Part shown: positions 16,617 through 25,051 of the stretch, one piece after another
Position numbering within the stretch: the first letter of the stretch is position 1
Layout of the letters: the number at the start of each line of letters is the position of its first letter
DNA from: SZUA-35 sp964351995
GTDB lineage: Bacteria; Actinomycetota; Acidimicrobiia; Acidimicrobiales; SZUA-35
NCBI GenBank assembly: GCA_964351995.1
Contig: CAYGQE010000002.1
Location: 124,001-188,000 of the forward strand
Reading direction: 5' to 3'
Length of the DNA: 64,000 bases
The notes under the pieces: model-generated
The model's input: the letters and a program-made list of their open reading frames with translations, nothing else
Told to the model about the DNA's origin: nothing
Databases searched by the model: none
Translations under genes and position numbers: made by a program

Positions 16617-18287
16617 TCAGCTGATGGCTGATGACACGGCGGCGACAAGCTGGTTGTGCAGCTCGAGGTTGGTTGTGCGGTTCGTCGTTGCGATGAGCAC
16701 GTTGACCCCACGCTGATTCAGCAGTGCGGGATCCCACGCCGCTGCCGTGATGCCATGGGCCTCGCACAGCTTGGCGAGATCAGTTCCGTGCGGCGTGCCG
16801 AACAGCAATTCGTAGTCCTCGTTGCTCAGCAGTTCGTGCTGGGGCAGAAAGCTGAAGATGCCGCCGCCGTCGTTGTCGACCACGACGATGGTGAGGTCGA
16901 TGCTGCGCTGACGGAGGGCAATGAGAGCGTTGGTGTCGTGGAGGAAGGCAACGTCGCCGATGAGCATCGTGGTCGGCTGGCTGGTGAGCGCGACACCGAT
17001 GGCGGTCGACGTGACACCATCGATCCCGTTGGCCCCTCGGTTGGCGTACACGTCGATGTCGTCTCGGGCCGCTCCGTACCACTCGACATCGCGCACCGGC
17101 ATCGAACTCGACACGACCAGGGCCGAGCCGGCAGCAAGGCCAGCGGTGAGGTCTCGAGCGATGCCCGGCTCGGTCGCCTCGGCAGGAAGTGTTGCCGTGA
17201 TGACCTCTTCGGCGATGCGATCGGCGTCGAGCCAGGTGGCGGCCCACTCGAGACTGGGGGCTGGTTGTTGTGCAGCCGAGGCAAGGAGGGCCGGCAACGC
17301 TTGCTCGACTGGAAGGACAGCGGCGGCCACCCGCTCGGGGTCGATGATCTGTCCGCCGTCGGTCAACGCCAGCACGTCGGCGCCGGCGCCTGCAGCGGCA
17401 GTGATCCACTGCCCCAGGACCTTCGACGCCGGGGGCTCGCCGATGCGCACGATCACATCGGGTTGCATGCGCTGGCCAAACGCGGTCGACCGCAAGAGGC
17501 TGTCGAAACGAATCACGCTGGCGCCGGGGCGCCGGCATTCCGAACGAGCATCGGCGAACACCGACCAACCGGTGGCCTTGGCCAGAGCGAAGATGGCGCC
17601 GGGGTCTGCAGATGAACGGCCGACCACGATGACCCCGCGTTCGGGAAGGCCTTGGGCGCCTGGCTCACCGAAGGGTGAGGCCATTGGCGGACGTCCGGTG
17701 GTTGGTGACGTAGGAAGGGCGATCGGGGCTGGGAGCTCGCCAGGCTCACCGACGAGGGGGTCTCGGAAGCTGAGATTGAGATGCACCGGGCCGGGCAGTT
17801 CGCCGTTCCAGCCGGTGGCTGCGTGCCAGGCATCGGCGGCCATGGGCCGCCAGCTCGACGGATCGACCCCGGCATCGTCGGGCGGGCCAGGCTCGAGGAA
17901 GCCACGGACTGCTTCGCCGTAGAGGTCGGTTTGGTCGATGGTCTGCGGCGCACCGATACCCCACAACTCGGGTGGGCGATCCGCGGTGCAGACCAACATC
18001 GGGACTCTGGATGCATCGGCCTCGGCAACCGCGCCGTGGAAGTGGGTTGCCGCCGTGCCGCTGGTACAGAGCAATACAGCGGGCCGTCCGGTTGCGAGAC
18101 CGTGGCCGAGGCACGCAAATGAGGCCGACCGCTCGTCGTGGAAGAGGTGCGTCGTGATGCGCTGGTCAGTGACGAGCGCCAGCGCAACGGGGGTCGAGCG
18201 CGACCCAGGAGCGATGAACGCGTCGGTCAACCCATGGGCCGCCCACTGGTCGACGATGGTTGCGCAGAAGGTTGCCGTAGCGGTCAC
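16617..18287 (-). CDS. menD: SEPHCHC synthase (MenD)
   Basis: A thiamine-diphosphate enzyme of 556 residues that condenses isochorismate with 2-oxoglutarate in menaquinone synthesis. The N-terminus TATATFCATIVDQW and the motif APGSRSTPVALAL are characteristic. The ThDP-binding region GDVAFLHDTNAL ... VVVDNDGGGIFSFLP lies near the C-terminus. The GTG at 18287 gives the family-typical N-terminus; the reading frame extends upstream but only through the antisense of menH. It is divergent from menH and convergent with the M48-like gene. Confidence 0.94.
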   Translation of the reverse strand: MTATATFCATIVDQWAAHGLTDAFIAPGSRSTPVALALVTDQRITTHLFHDERSASFACLGHGLATGRPAVLLCTSGTAATHFHGAVAEADASRVPMLVCTADRPPELWGIGAPQTIDQTDLYGEAVRGFLEPGPPDDAGVDPSSWRPMAADAWHAATGWNGELPGPVHLNLSFRDPLVGEPGELPAPIALPTSPTTGRPPMASPFGEPGAQGLPERGVIVVGRSSADPGAIFALAKATGWSVFADARSECRRPGASVIRFDSLLRSTAFGQRMQPDVIVRIGEPPASKVLGQWITAAAGAGADVLALTDGGQIIDPERVAAAVLPVEQALPALLASAAQQPAPSLEWAATWLDADRIAEEVITATLPAEATEPGIARDLTAGLAAGSALVVSSSMPVRDVEWYGAARDDIDVYANRGANGIDGVTSTAIGVALTSQPTTMLIGDVAFLHDTNALIALRQRSIDLTIVVVDNDGGGIFSFLPQHELLSNEDYELLFGTPHGTDLAKLCEAHGITAAAWDPALLNQRGVNVLIATTNRTTNLELHNQLVAAVSSAIS

Positions 18288-18348
18288 GAGCAACAGGGAA
18301 TCACACCTGCGCCGCACAACAGGGCATCCTGGGAGAGTGACGTTGGCC

Positions 18349-19128
18349 ATGCAGTACCTCAATGATGGCGTGGAAGCCGGCGCTGAGCGGTTCGTGTTGG
18401 TGCATGGCTTCACCCAGAACAGTGCGTGCATGCGTCCATTCGCATCGCATCTGGAAGCTGCGCTCGGGAAGCGTTTGGCCGCCGTCGCCATGATCGACGC
18501 CCCCGGGCACGGCGCATCCGAACACGATGATGCTGATCTCATCGATGCCGCAGCGCTCTTGGTCGAGGCCGGAGAGAACGGTCACTACGTCGGCTACTCG
18601 ATGGGTGGCCGCATGCTCCTGCACGCAGCCTTGCTGTTCCCCGAGCACTTCCGATCGCTCACGCTCGTCGGAGTCACAGCCGGCATCGACGACGGCGCCG
18701 AACGGGCCAAGCGCATGGTTGCCGACGACCAACTGGCGGAACGCATGGAAAGCGAAGGGCTCGAGTCCTTCATCGACTTCTGGCTTGGTCTCGACCTGTT
18801 CTCGTCACTCCCGGCCGAAGCGGCAGGCCGAGACGAGCGGTTGACCAATCGTGTGGCCGGCCTCGCGTCGAGCCTGCGGCAGTGCGGAACGGGCAGTCAG
18901 TACCCGTTGTGGCGGTGGCTGGAACACCTTCACGTCCCGGTGCAGGTGATCGCCGGAGCGTCGGATGCGAAGTTCACCGCACTCGGCCAACGGATGGTCG
19001 AGGCACTACCGAACGGACAGTTTGCTTCAGCTCCCGGCGGCCACGCCGTGCACAGCGAAGCGCCGGAGGTCGTCGCCGGGTTGGTCGCCCGGTTCAGCTT
19101 TGAAGTCGAGCAACGATTGCGTTCGTGA
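18349..19128 (+). CDS. menH: Alpha/beta hydrolase, probable SHCHC synthase (MenH)
   Basis: A 259-residue alpha/beta hydrolase. It shows LVHGFTQNSACM for the oxyanion loop, the nucleophile elbow GYSMGGRMLLH, the acid region AGASDAKFTALG and the catalytic histidine in GGHAVHSEAP. MenH removes pyruvate from SEPHCHC, the product of MenD. The position between menD and menC supports that assignment. The ATG at 18349 was preferred over GTG 18337 because GGGAGAG (18331-18337) is then 11 nt away. Its last 35 bp overlap the 3' end of menC on the other strand. Confidence 0.82.
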   Translation: MQYLNDGVEAGAERFVLVHGFTQNSACMRPFASHLEAALGKRLAAVAMIDAPGHGASEHDDADLIDAAALLVEAGENGHYVGYSMGGRMLLHAALLFPEHFRSLTLVGVTAGIDDGAERAKRMVADDQLAERMESEGLESFIDFWLGLDLFSSLPAEAAGRDERLTNRVAGLASSLRQCGTGSQYPLWRWLEHLHVPVQVIAGASDAKFTALGQRMVEALPNGQFASAPGGHAVHSEAPEVVAGLVARFSFEVEQRLRS

Positions 19129-20221
19129 CGCGAAGGGTCAAGCGTTCCAGCAGCTCCTGATCGGGGAGTGGAGCAACACCGGGCGTCGTTGGCACGATGA
19201 TGTCGGGACCGGCCATCTCGATGTCTGGCCAGGGATCCGCAGTGAGCCACTGCGCTGCGGGGGAGAGGTCGCCGGTGATGGTGAAGCCGTCCAATGCGCC
19301 GAAGGCGGCGAGAGCGTGGCGGCCGAGCCCGCACTCGAGCATTCCGCCGAGCGAGGCGCCGACGCCCTGGTCCTGACACCACGACAGCAATGCTTGTGCT
19401 GTGGCGAGGCCGCCGACCCGTGGTGGTTTGATGGCGATGCCTCGGAGTGCGCCTGCGTCGAGCAATGTTCGGGCATCGGCAATGGTGGTGACGGCTTCAT
19501 CTGCGGTCACCACCGCCTCGGTGCCCAGAAGCAACTCGGCGGCGAGATCAGGTCGGTCGATGGGGAACGGCTGCTCGATGACCGACACCCCATGCCAGGT
19601 GAGGCCGAGCAAGCCCATCAGATGATCCTGTGCCAACGAACCGTTGGCGTCAACGTGCACCTCGACGGGGTCGTCGCCCCGCCCTTCGAAGACGTGGGTC
19701 AGTTCGTGGGGAACGGTGTCGACCTGGCTGGGATCGATCTTGACCTTGAGCTTGCGATAGCCGGCGTCGACCAGCTGCCGTGCGGTGGCGACGGAGTCGG
19801 CGACCGAGAGCAGACCGATCGTGGCTCCTGCTCGCACGGTCGGCTTGGTTGCTCCGAGGTGCTCGGCAAGCGAGCGACCTTGCATGCGCAGTTCGGCGTC
19901 GATGAACGCCATCTCGATGGCGGCGAACGCCATGGGGTGGGTGGCGTTGTCAGGTGGTGCTCCGCCGTTGGCCCAGGCGGAGAGCCGGTTGAAACTGTCG
20001 GCAGCCCACTCCGAGGTGTAGGTCGGCGCATTGAGGGCACTGCATTCGCCCCAGCCCATCACTCCGTCAGCCGTTTCGACACCGACGACGACGAGTTGGC
20101 GCTCTGGTGCCGGTGCAGCATCGTGAGCGGTCGTCAGCGACCGCCGAGTCGGCAAGCGGAGCAGCCGAACCTCGATGCGGCACATCTTGTCCATGGGGAG
20201 TGATGGAGCAGGTATCGACAC
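19094..20221 (-). CDS. menC: o-Succinylbenzoate synthase (MenC)
   Basis: An enolase-superfamily dehydratase of 375 residues making o-succinylbenzoate from SHCHC. The active-site residues can be read in order: the KxK pair in KLKVKIDP, metal ligands in VHVDANG, IEQPF and TADEAV, and the second lysine in AIKPPRVGG. N-succinylamino-acid racemase activity is possible in this family. GTG at 20221 is supported by TAACGT on the minus strand (plus 20228-20233) 6 nt upstream; ATG codons at 20194 and 20185 are alternatives. The 3' end overlaps menH. Confidence 0.92.
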   Translation of the reverse strand: MSIPAPSLPMDKMCRIEVRLLRLPTRRSLTTAHDAAPAPERQLVVVGVETADGVMGWGECSALNAPTYTSEWAADSFNRLSAWANGGAPPDNATHPMAFAAIEMAFIDAELRMQGRSLAEHLGATKPTVRAGATIGLLSVADSVATARQLVDAGYRKLKVKIDPSQVDTVPHELTHVFEGRGDDPVEVHVDANGSLAQDHLMGLLGLTWHGVSVIEQPFPIDRPDLAAELLLGTEAVVTADEAVTTIADARTLLDAGALRGIAIKPPRVGGLATAQALLSWCQDQGVGASLGGMLECGLGRHALAAFGALDGFTITGDLSPAAQWLTADPWPDIEMAGPDIIVPTTPGVAPLPDQELLERLTLRVTNAIVARLQS

Positions 20222-20284
20222 CGAGTCACGTTAGTTCGTGGCTGCTGCTTGTGACGATGTCACGGTGTTCGGCGACGACAGGAT

Positions 20285-20560
20285 CTACTGCGGTGCTGGG
20301 AGTTCGGTCAACGGCTGATCGCCTCGGTCGGTCGAGAACGTGAAGGGTGTGCCGTTCGAGCTCTCGAGAACGGTGAGGAAGCTTCGATCGCCGGTGGGTG
20401 AGACGACATAGTACGGGCCGCGATCCGCTCCGGTCGCGGCGATGTCGGCCGCGACCAACCCTGGTTCGAGTAGCCACCCGTTGCCACCAATGGCTTCGAA
20501 CTGGCCGAACGCATTGCGCTCGCACCGCGTGACTTCGCTCGTGATGGGTGTTGAGGTCAT
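20285..20560 (-). CDS. Small protein of unknown function (91 aa)
   Basis: A short gene with GGAG 5 nt before its ATG at 20560 and codon use like its neighbours. The product has a central segment GPYYVVSPTGDRSFLTVLESSNGT (here GPYYVVSPTGDRS then FLTVLESSNG) that looks like a compact beta domain. There is no signal peptide, membrane segment or cysteine pair. It is divergent from cobO and lies downstream of nothing obvious. I do not recognise the family. Confidence 0.55.
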   Translation of the reverse strand: MTSTPITSEVTRCERNAFGQFEAIGGNGWLLEPGLVAADIAATGADRGPYYVVSPTGDRSFLTVLESSNGTPFTFSTDRGDQPLTELPAPQ

Positions 20561-20789
20561 TGGTCTCCGCTCCGGCGAGAGGATTGTTGGTGCATGATCC
20601 TCTTGTTGTCGACCGTCTGGTGAGCGCGCCCAATGGTTCGCTGGAACAGACCCGCTGGGCACCTTTGCCTGTCGTTGCCACCGCAGCGATGACCGCCACT
20701 GATGTCGGCCCAGAAACATCTTCGACCAGTTCGCCGCTCGACAGGTCTGAAGTGGCACCATCACGCTTCAACATTCCAAGGGGAACCCC

Positions 20790-21383
20790 ATGTCTGAGTC
20801 GACGCCGTCCGAATCCACCGACGACGCCATCCCAACCGAGAAGCCAGACAAGACCGGTCTCAAGACCGTTCCCTCGCTGATCGTGGTCAACACCGGTCAC
20901 GGAAAGGGCAAGAGCACCGCAGCCTTCGGCACCATGCTTCGTGCGGTTGCCCTCGAGTGGCCGGTGGCGGTTGTGCAGTTCTTGAAGAGCGGGGACTGGA
21001 ACACCGGTGAGGAAAAGGTCGGTCGTTCGATCGGTGTTGATTGGTTCTCCGCAGGCGACGGCTTCACCTGGGACTCCACCGATCTCGACGAGAGCACGGC
21101 CAAGGCGCAAGGGGCGTGGGAGTTCGCCAAGAAGACGATCCTCAGCGGCGACTACAAACTCGTGATCATGGACGAGATCAGCTATGCCATGACCTGGGAA
21201 TGGATCGATACCGGCGATGTTGTCCAAACGCTTCTGGACCGTCCTTCGCACGTCAATGTCGTGCTGACCGGTCGTGACATGGCCGAACCGATCATCGACA
21301 TTGCGCACACCGTCACCGAGATGACCAAGGTGAAGCACGCCTTCGACAACGGCATCGTTGCGAAGAAGGGCATCGACTACTAG
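20790..21383 (+). CDS. cobO: Cob(I)yrinic acid a,c-diamide adenosyltransferase (CobO/BtuR type)
   Basis: A 197-residue ATP:corrinoid adenosyltransferase. The P-loop GHGKGKSTAAFG binds ATP, and KSGDWNTGEE, DEISYAM and VLTGRDMAEPI are typical of the CobA/CobO/BtuR family. It attaches the 5'-deoxyadenosyl group to cobalt in the corrinoid. AGGGGAA lies 5 nt upstream of the ATG. cobU follows after 5 bp, so the two are co-transcribed. I looked for a cobalamin riboswitch in the 229 bp leader and did not find a convincing one. Confidence 0.95.
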   Translation: MSESTPSESTDDAIPTEKPDKTGLKTVPSLIVVNTGHGKGKSTAAFGTMLRAVALEWPVAVVQFLKSGDWNTGEEKVGRSIGVDWFSAGDGFTWDSTDLDESTAKAQGAWEFAKKTILSGDYKLVIMDEISYAMTWEWIDTGDVVQTLLDRPSHVNVVLTGRDMAEPIIDIAHTVTEMTKVKHAFDNGIVAKKGIDY

Positions 21384-21388
21384 TCCCG

Positions 21389-21916
21389 ATGTTCACTTTT
21401 CTGATCGGCGGAGCTCGTTCTGGCAAGTCGTGGCTGGGGCAGCGCTTGATCGAAGACGCCGTCGGCAGCAGCGGGTCCGTTGCTGCGGTGGTCACCGCAG
21501 AAGCCGGCGACGATGAGATGGTGGACCGAATTGCTCGGCACCAAGACGATCGGCCCGAGCATTGGCACACGATCGAGGCACCGCACACCTTGGCTGACGC
21601 AGTCGAAGCCGTTGGTGTCGATCAAGCACTCCTGCTCGACTGCCTTACTTTTTGGATTGCGAACCGGGTCATGGCTGATGTGCCCGACCGTGAGGTGGAA
21701 GCCGAAGCGGCCCGACTGGCCGAGCTTCTGGCTGGCCGAACGGCTCCCACGGTTGTGGTCACGAACGAGGTCGGCCAGGGGATCGTGCCCGGCGACCCGC
21801 TCAGTCGACGCTTCCGGGATGTCCACGGGCGGGTCAACCGCATCGTGGCTGACCGAGCCTCCGACGCGTTCTTGGTGATCGCCGGTCGAACCATCCCGCT
21901 GGACCGAATCCGCTGA
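21389..21916 (+). CDS. cobU: Adenosylcobinamide kinase / guanylyltransferase (CobU)
   Basis: A bifunctional 175-residue enzyme that phosphorylates adenosylcobinamide and then adds GMP. The GTP-binding P-loop GGARSGKS is at residues 7-14. The family segments LDCLTFWIANRV and TNEVGQGIVPGDPLSRRFRD are intact. It belongs with cobO just upstream. cobS, which acts on its product, lies about 5.9 kb downstream beyond an accessory block, an unusual separation. Confidence 0.94.
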   Translation: MFTFLIGGARSGKSWLGQRLIEDAVGSSGSVAAVVTAEAGDDEMVDRIARHQDDRPEHWHTIEAPHTLADAVEAVGVDQALLLDCLTFWIANRVMADVPDREVEAEAARLAELLAGRTAPTVVVTNEVGQGIVPGDPLSRRFRDVHGRVNRIVADRASDAFLVIAGRTIPLDRIR

Positions 21917-21931
21917 TCTCTCGCCAGGTTG

Positions 21932-23482
21932 TCAGAAGCCGCCGTAGCGGTTGGCGTCAACGAATTCCGGCGCCCCCGTTGAGGTGAAAGCGACCATGCT
22001 GCCACGTGGTAGCCCGTCATCGAGCTCTGCTTTCCAGAAGGCATAGCCGCCAGCTTCGGGAGGTCGTCGGAGGATGTTTCGGTAGATCCGCTGAAGGAAC
22101 TGATCGTTGTTCGTGTCGCCGTAGAGGCTCTTGAACTCCGGGCTGTCGGCAAAGAAGTTGGCGATCCTGGCGAGAGAGTCACCGTTCTCGTAACGATCGA
22201 TCCAGTAGATCGCTCCTCCCAGGTCGGGTTCGCGGGCGAAGAAGCCCTGGTAGAGCCGCAGCACTTGGGCGTGACCGAAGGTGAAGTCAGGCCGGTTGAC
22301 GAGATCGTCGAGATCGGTTGGTGGAGGAAGCTGTTCGATCGCGATGTAAGCCGCCGCATCGAGGCTGAGCGGCGTCACTTCATCGGTGTAGCCACCACTC
22401 CCGAGCTGACCATCGGCGTTGATTCCCCAGCATGCCACGGCGAGAGAATCGGCAATGAAACAAGCGTGATCGTCGCCAACGCCGATCGCGGCAATCGGGA
22501 AAGCGCCGACAATCGCCACCGGTGTCGAGGACGATTCGAGCGAACCATCACCGAGCTGACCGAACTCGTTGTCACCCCAGCAGTATCCGTTGCCGCCGTC
22601 GACGACACACGAGGTTCGGTAGCCGACCGAGACCTGGCGGGCGCTCGTGATGCCGGGCACGACGGCGGGGCGAAGGCTGGAGTTCGCAGCCCCGATGCCG
22701 AGTTGGCCGAACTCATTCGAGCCCCAACACTTCACCGCACCGGTCTTCTCTGTGGCGCAGGTGTGGGCGTAGCCAGCAGCAACGGAGTTGACCTGTTCGA
22801 GCTGGGCGACTCGAACGGCCTGAAGTCGATCGGTGGAGGTTCCGTCGCCGAGTTGCCCCCAGCGGTTTCCACCCCAGCACGAGACGAAGTCGTCGCTCGT
22901 CACCACGCATGTGTGGAACTGACCGGCGGACACCGCTTGAGCTCTTCCGATGTTCGTGACGAAGACCGGGACGTTGCTGTTGGTCGTGTTGCCGTTGCCG
23001 AGCTGACCGTTGCTGTTGTCACCCCAACAGACCACGGTGCCGTTCTCTCGAACGGCGCAGGTGTGGTTGTCGCCAGCCGCTACGGCGACGGCGTCATTGA
23101 GATTGTTGACGGTCACGGGTGAGCTGCGGTCGGCGCCACCGCCATTGCCGAGTTGGCCCTTGTCGTTGTCTCCCCAACACCTGACGGTGCCCGTTGCCAA
23201 CACGGCGCACGTGTGGTCTTCGCCGGCGCTGACAGCGATGGCATTTTCGATCCCAACGACGAGGTGAGGCTTCCGCCGGTCCTCGAAGTTGGCGCCGTCG
23301 CCGAGTTGGCCGGAATCTCCGTCGCCCAGGCAGGAGACCCGGCCCTCCTCGACCAACACACAGGTGTGATCGTCGCCCACAGCAAGTGATGCTTCGGGCC
23401 CAGGGGGCTCAGCGCCGGCCGGACTTGCCACGGCCCCGACGACAGACACAGTGAGACAGAAGGCCAAGAACGGTCGTCTCAT
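21932..23482 (-). CDS. Secreted RCC1-repeat protein with C-terminal DUF4214 domain
   Basis: A 516-residue exported protein. The ATG at 23482 places a signal peptide at the start (LAFCLTVSVVGAVASPAGA). Seven RCC1-like blades follow, each with a HTC-like turn and a CWGDN..GQLG segment (seven cysteine-bearing repeats), forming a predicted beta-propeller. The C-terminal about 110 residues are a DUF4214 domain with FFAREPDLGGAIYWIDRYENG and IYRNILRRPPEAGGYAFW. Such proteins are probably cell-surface or secreted; the binding partner is unknown. Longer starts at 23539 and 23581 are possible. Confidence 0.83.
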   Translation of the reverse strand: MRRPFLAFCLTVSVVGAVASPAGAEPPGPEASLAVGDDHTCVLVEEGRVSCLGDGDSGQLGDGANFEDRRKPHLVVGIENAIAVSAGEDHTCAVLATGTVRCWGDNDKGQLGNGGGADRSSPVTVNNLNDAVAVAAGDNHTCAVRENGTVVCWGDNSNGQLGNGNTTNSNVPVFVTNIGRAQAVSAGQFHTCVVTSDDFVSCWGGNRWGQLGDGTSTDRLQAVRVAQLEQVNSVAAGYAHTCATEKTGAVKCWGSNEFGQLGIGAANSSLRPAVVPGITSARQVSVGYRTSCVVDGGNGYCWGDNEFGQLGDGSLESSSTPVAIVGAFPIAAIGVGDDHACFIADSLAVACWGINADGQLGSGGYTDEVTPLSLDAAAYIAIEQLPPPTDLDDLVNRPDFTFGHAQVLRLYQGFFAREPDLGGAIYWIDRYENGDSLARIANFFADSPEFKSLYGDTNNDQFLQRIYRNILRRPPEAGGYAFWKAELDDGLPRGSMVAFTSTGAPEFVDANRYGGF

Positions 23483-23971
23483 CCTTCGGAGGTGGTTGAA
23501 GCAAGCACCATCGATCAACATTGGGGAACACCCACTCATTTCCCGCTCTTTTCCGCCAGACCCGCCGCCCGACTTCTTCAAGCCCGACGATCCTCGCCCT
23601 CGTCGCCTGGGGTGTCAACGTCTCGATGTCCTCGGGCACCTCCGAAGTGCCTTTTTCGTTCGTGAGCCCAAGCCTCTCCCAGCCGGCAAGCGTGTCGAGC
23701 AAAAGATCTCGACATGCTTGCCACACGACGGGGCCTGGTGGGCGGTCCGTATGGCCCGAACGGCCTGTCCTCTTGGGTTTCAGGGGATCTTGCCCACCAT
23801 GGCGAGCAAGCGATGCGTGTCGGTGACGGCGTGCGCGATGGCGGCAAAGGCGGCCCCTGCGTTCCCCCGAGCTGCGGCGAAACGAGGCAGCTGACGTGCT
23901 CGGAGAGCGAAGGTACCCAGCATCACGTTGCAGCTCGCTTTCGGGCGGGCGACCGGTCAGTTGGCGGCCGG
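23483..23971. other. 489-bp gap with no convincing gene
   Basis: This stretch lies between the RCC1 gene and the VOC gene. Open frames exist on both strands, including one of 105 codons on the minus strand (23409-23726) that would overlap the RCC1 start, but none has a family match, ribosome-binding site or leaderless box that I trust. Short C-terminal-looking pieces in different minus frames could be remnants of decayed genes. I see no terminal inverted repeats of an insertion sequence. The repeated CCGGTCAGTT near 23953 and 23968 is unexplained. Confidence 0.4.
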
Positions 23972-24349
23972 TCAGTTAGCTGCGGAGTGGAGGCCGATGT
24001 TGTTGCCCTCGGTGTCGGCGATGATCGACACGAAGCCGTGATCACCAATGGAGTACTTCGGGGCCACAACCGCTCCGCCAGCAGCGACGGCACGAGCTTC
24101 TTCCACTGCGCAGTCATCGCAGGTGAAGTAGACCATCGAGCCGCCGGGGCCTGGTTTGGCGTGGGCCAGCTTGACGAGTGCGCCGCCTGCGCCGTGGGAG
24201 GCGAAGTCGTCGCCGAAGGCCCGCATTTGGACGGTGGGGTCGTTGGGGTCGCCCATGGGGGTGAGGCTGGTGTCCAGGACGGTTTCGTAGAAGGCCTGGG
24301 CCCGGTCGATGTCGTTGACGTAGATGTCGAAGAATCCGATTTTGCGCAT
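23972..24349 (-). CDS. VOC-family glyoxalase/dioxygenase-like protein
   Basis: A 125-residue vicinal-oxygen-chelate protein. It starts with IGFFDIYVNDIDRAQAFYETV, shown here as IGFFDIYVNDI then DRAQAFYE, and has the second-half strand VSIIADTEGNNIGLHS, matching the two beta-alpha-beta-beta-beta units of the family. The glutamate at the metal position and the preceding strand are present. Members bind a metal and act on toxins, glyoxal adducts or antibiotics; no substrate can be named. AAGGGAC lies upstream of the ATG. It sits in the accessory block between cobU and cobS. Confidence 0.85.
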   Translation of the reverse strand: MRKIGFFDIYVNDIDRAQAFYETVLDTSLTPMGDPNDPTVQMRAFGDDFASHGAGGALVKLAHAKPGPGGSMVYFTCDDCAVEEARAVAAGGAVVAPKYSIGDHGFVSIIADTEGNNIGLHSAAN

Positions 24350-24572
24350 GTTCTTTGTCCCTTGTGTTGGTTGGCGAGGACGGTGTGTCTTCGTGAGGGA
24401 CTACTCAAGCGCAGACGCGTTTGGGAAGATTGTAGATATCGGACATCAAACGACTTCTTGAACTTTCTGGATTCTGTGGGGCTCGAGATCGCACCCGAGT
24501 GCGACAAGCTCGAGGGTTCCATCGGCCGCTACTCGACCGACGACGGTGAATTCCTGCACAAGCGTTCCATTG

Positions 24573-24827
24573 CTACTCCACGAATAGGTCGAGGTGGCCG
24601 CAGCTGTCGCAGCGGTACGCGCTGACTTCGTACCGTTGCTTGCCGGCCACCTTCGTTCCTCCGAAAGGCCCCTTCTTGGCTTCGCCATCAATCCAGGAGA
24701 GGACTCGCGATTCCGGGGCCATCACTCCATGTCCCTTGTCTTCGAGAAATCCGAGACGCAATGAACCTTCGCATCGAGAACATGATCGTTGGTCGTCCAC
24801 GTCGGAACGGTAGTAGTCGATCGCCAT
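24573..24827 (-). CDS. Small zinc-ribbon protein (PF20097-like)
   Basis: An 84-residue protein with two CxxC knuckles, CSRCEGSLRLGFLEDKG at the N-terminal part and YRCDSCGHLDLFVE at the C-terminus, joined by a WIDGEAKKGPFGGTKV segment. This layout matches small bacterial zinc-ribbon proteins of the PF20097 type, which I name from memory. The start is uncertain: ATG 24827 gives a compact product, ATG 24896 a longer one. A different minus-strand frame (to 24446) overlaps the gene and ends in a plausible 37-residue tail, so a small second gene may follow. Confidence 0.6.
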   Translation of the reverse strand: MAIDYYRSDVDDQRSCSRCEGSLRLGFLEDKGHGVMAPESRVLSWIDGEAKKGPFGGTKVAGKQRYEVSAYRCDSCGHLDLFVE

Positions 24828-25051
24828 CACGGCGGAACGCCACCGAATCTGCTGCGCCGCAGTGTCCTGGAGGTGGCCGTGATTCAGCGGCGTCACGCTC
24901 GTTTGGACACGTCGGTGAAATTGCGGTCCCGCACCCGGGCCGTTGTCGAGTGGTTGTTGTGGTGCGGTTGGCCCGGTGATTTTGCGGGGGTGTTATGCAT
25001 TGGGCGCTGTTGATTCCGACTCCGTGGTGCGGCGTCGCAAGGAGTCCGCCG

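Noticed and set aside
18337..19128. GTG 18337 as the menH start
   Set aside because: The ribosome-binding site GGGAGAG would then touch the start codon; the ATG at 18349 has proper spacing.
20561..20789. A cobalamin riboswitch before cobO
   Set aside because: I could not find the B12 box or the flanking paired elements, so I do not claim one; a covariance-model search would be decisive.
23409..23726. A 105-codon minus-strand gene
   Set aside because: It would overlap the start of the RCC1 gene, lacks a ribosome-binding site and has no recognisable domain.
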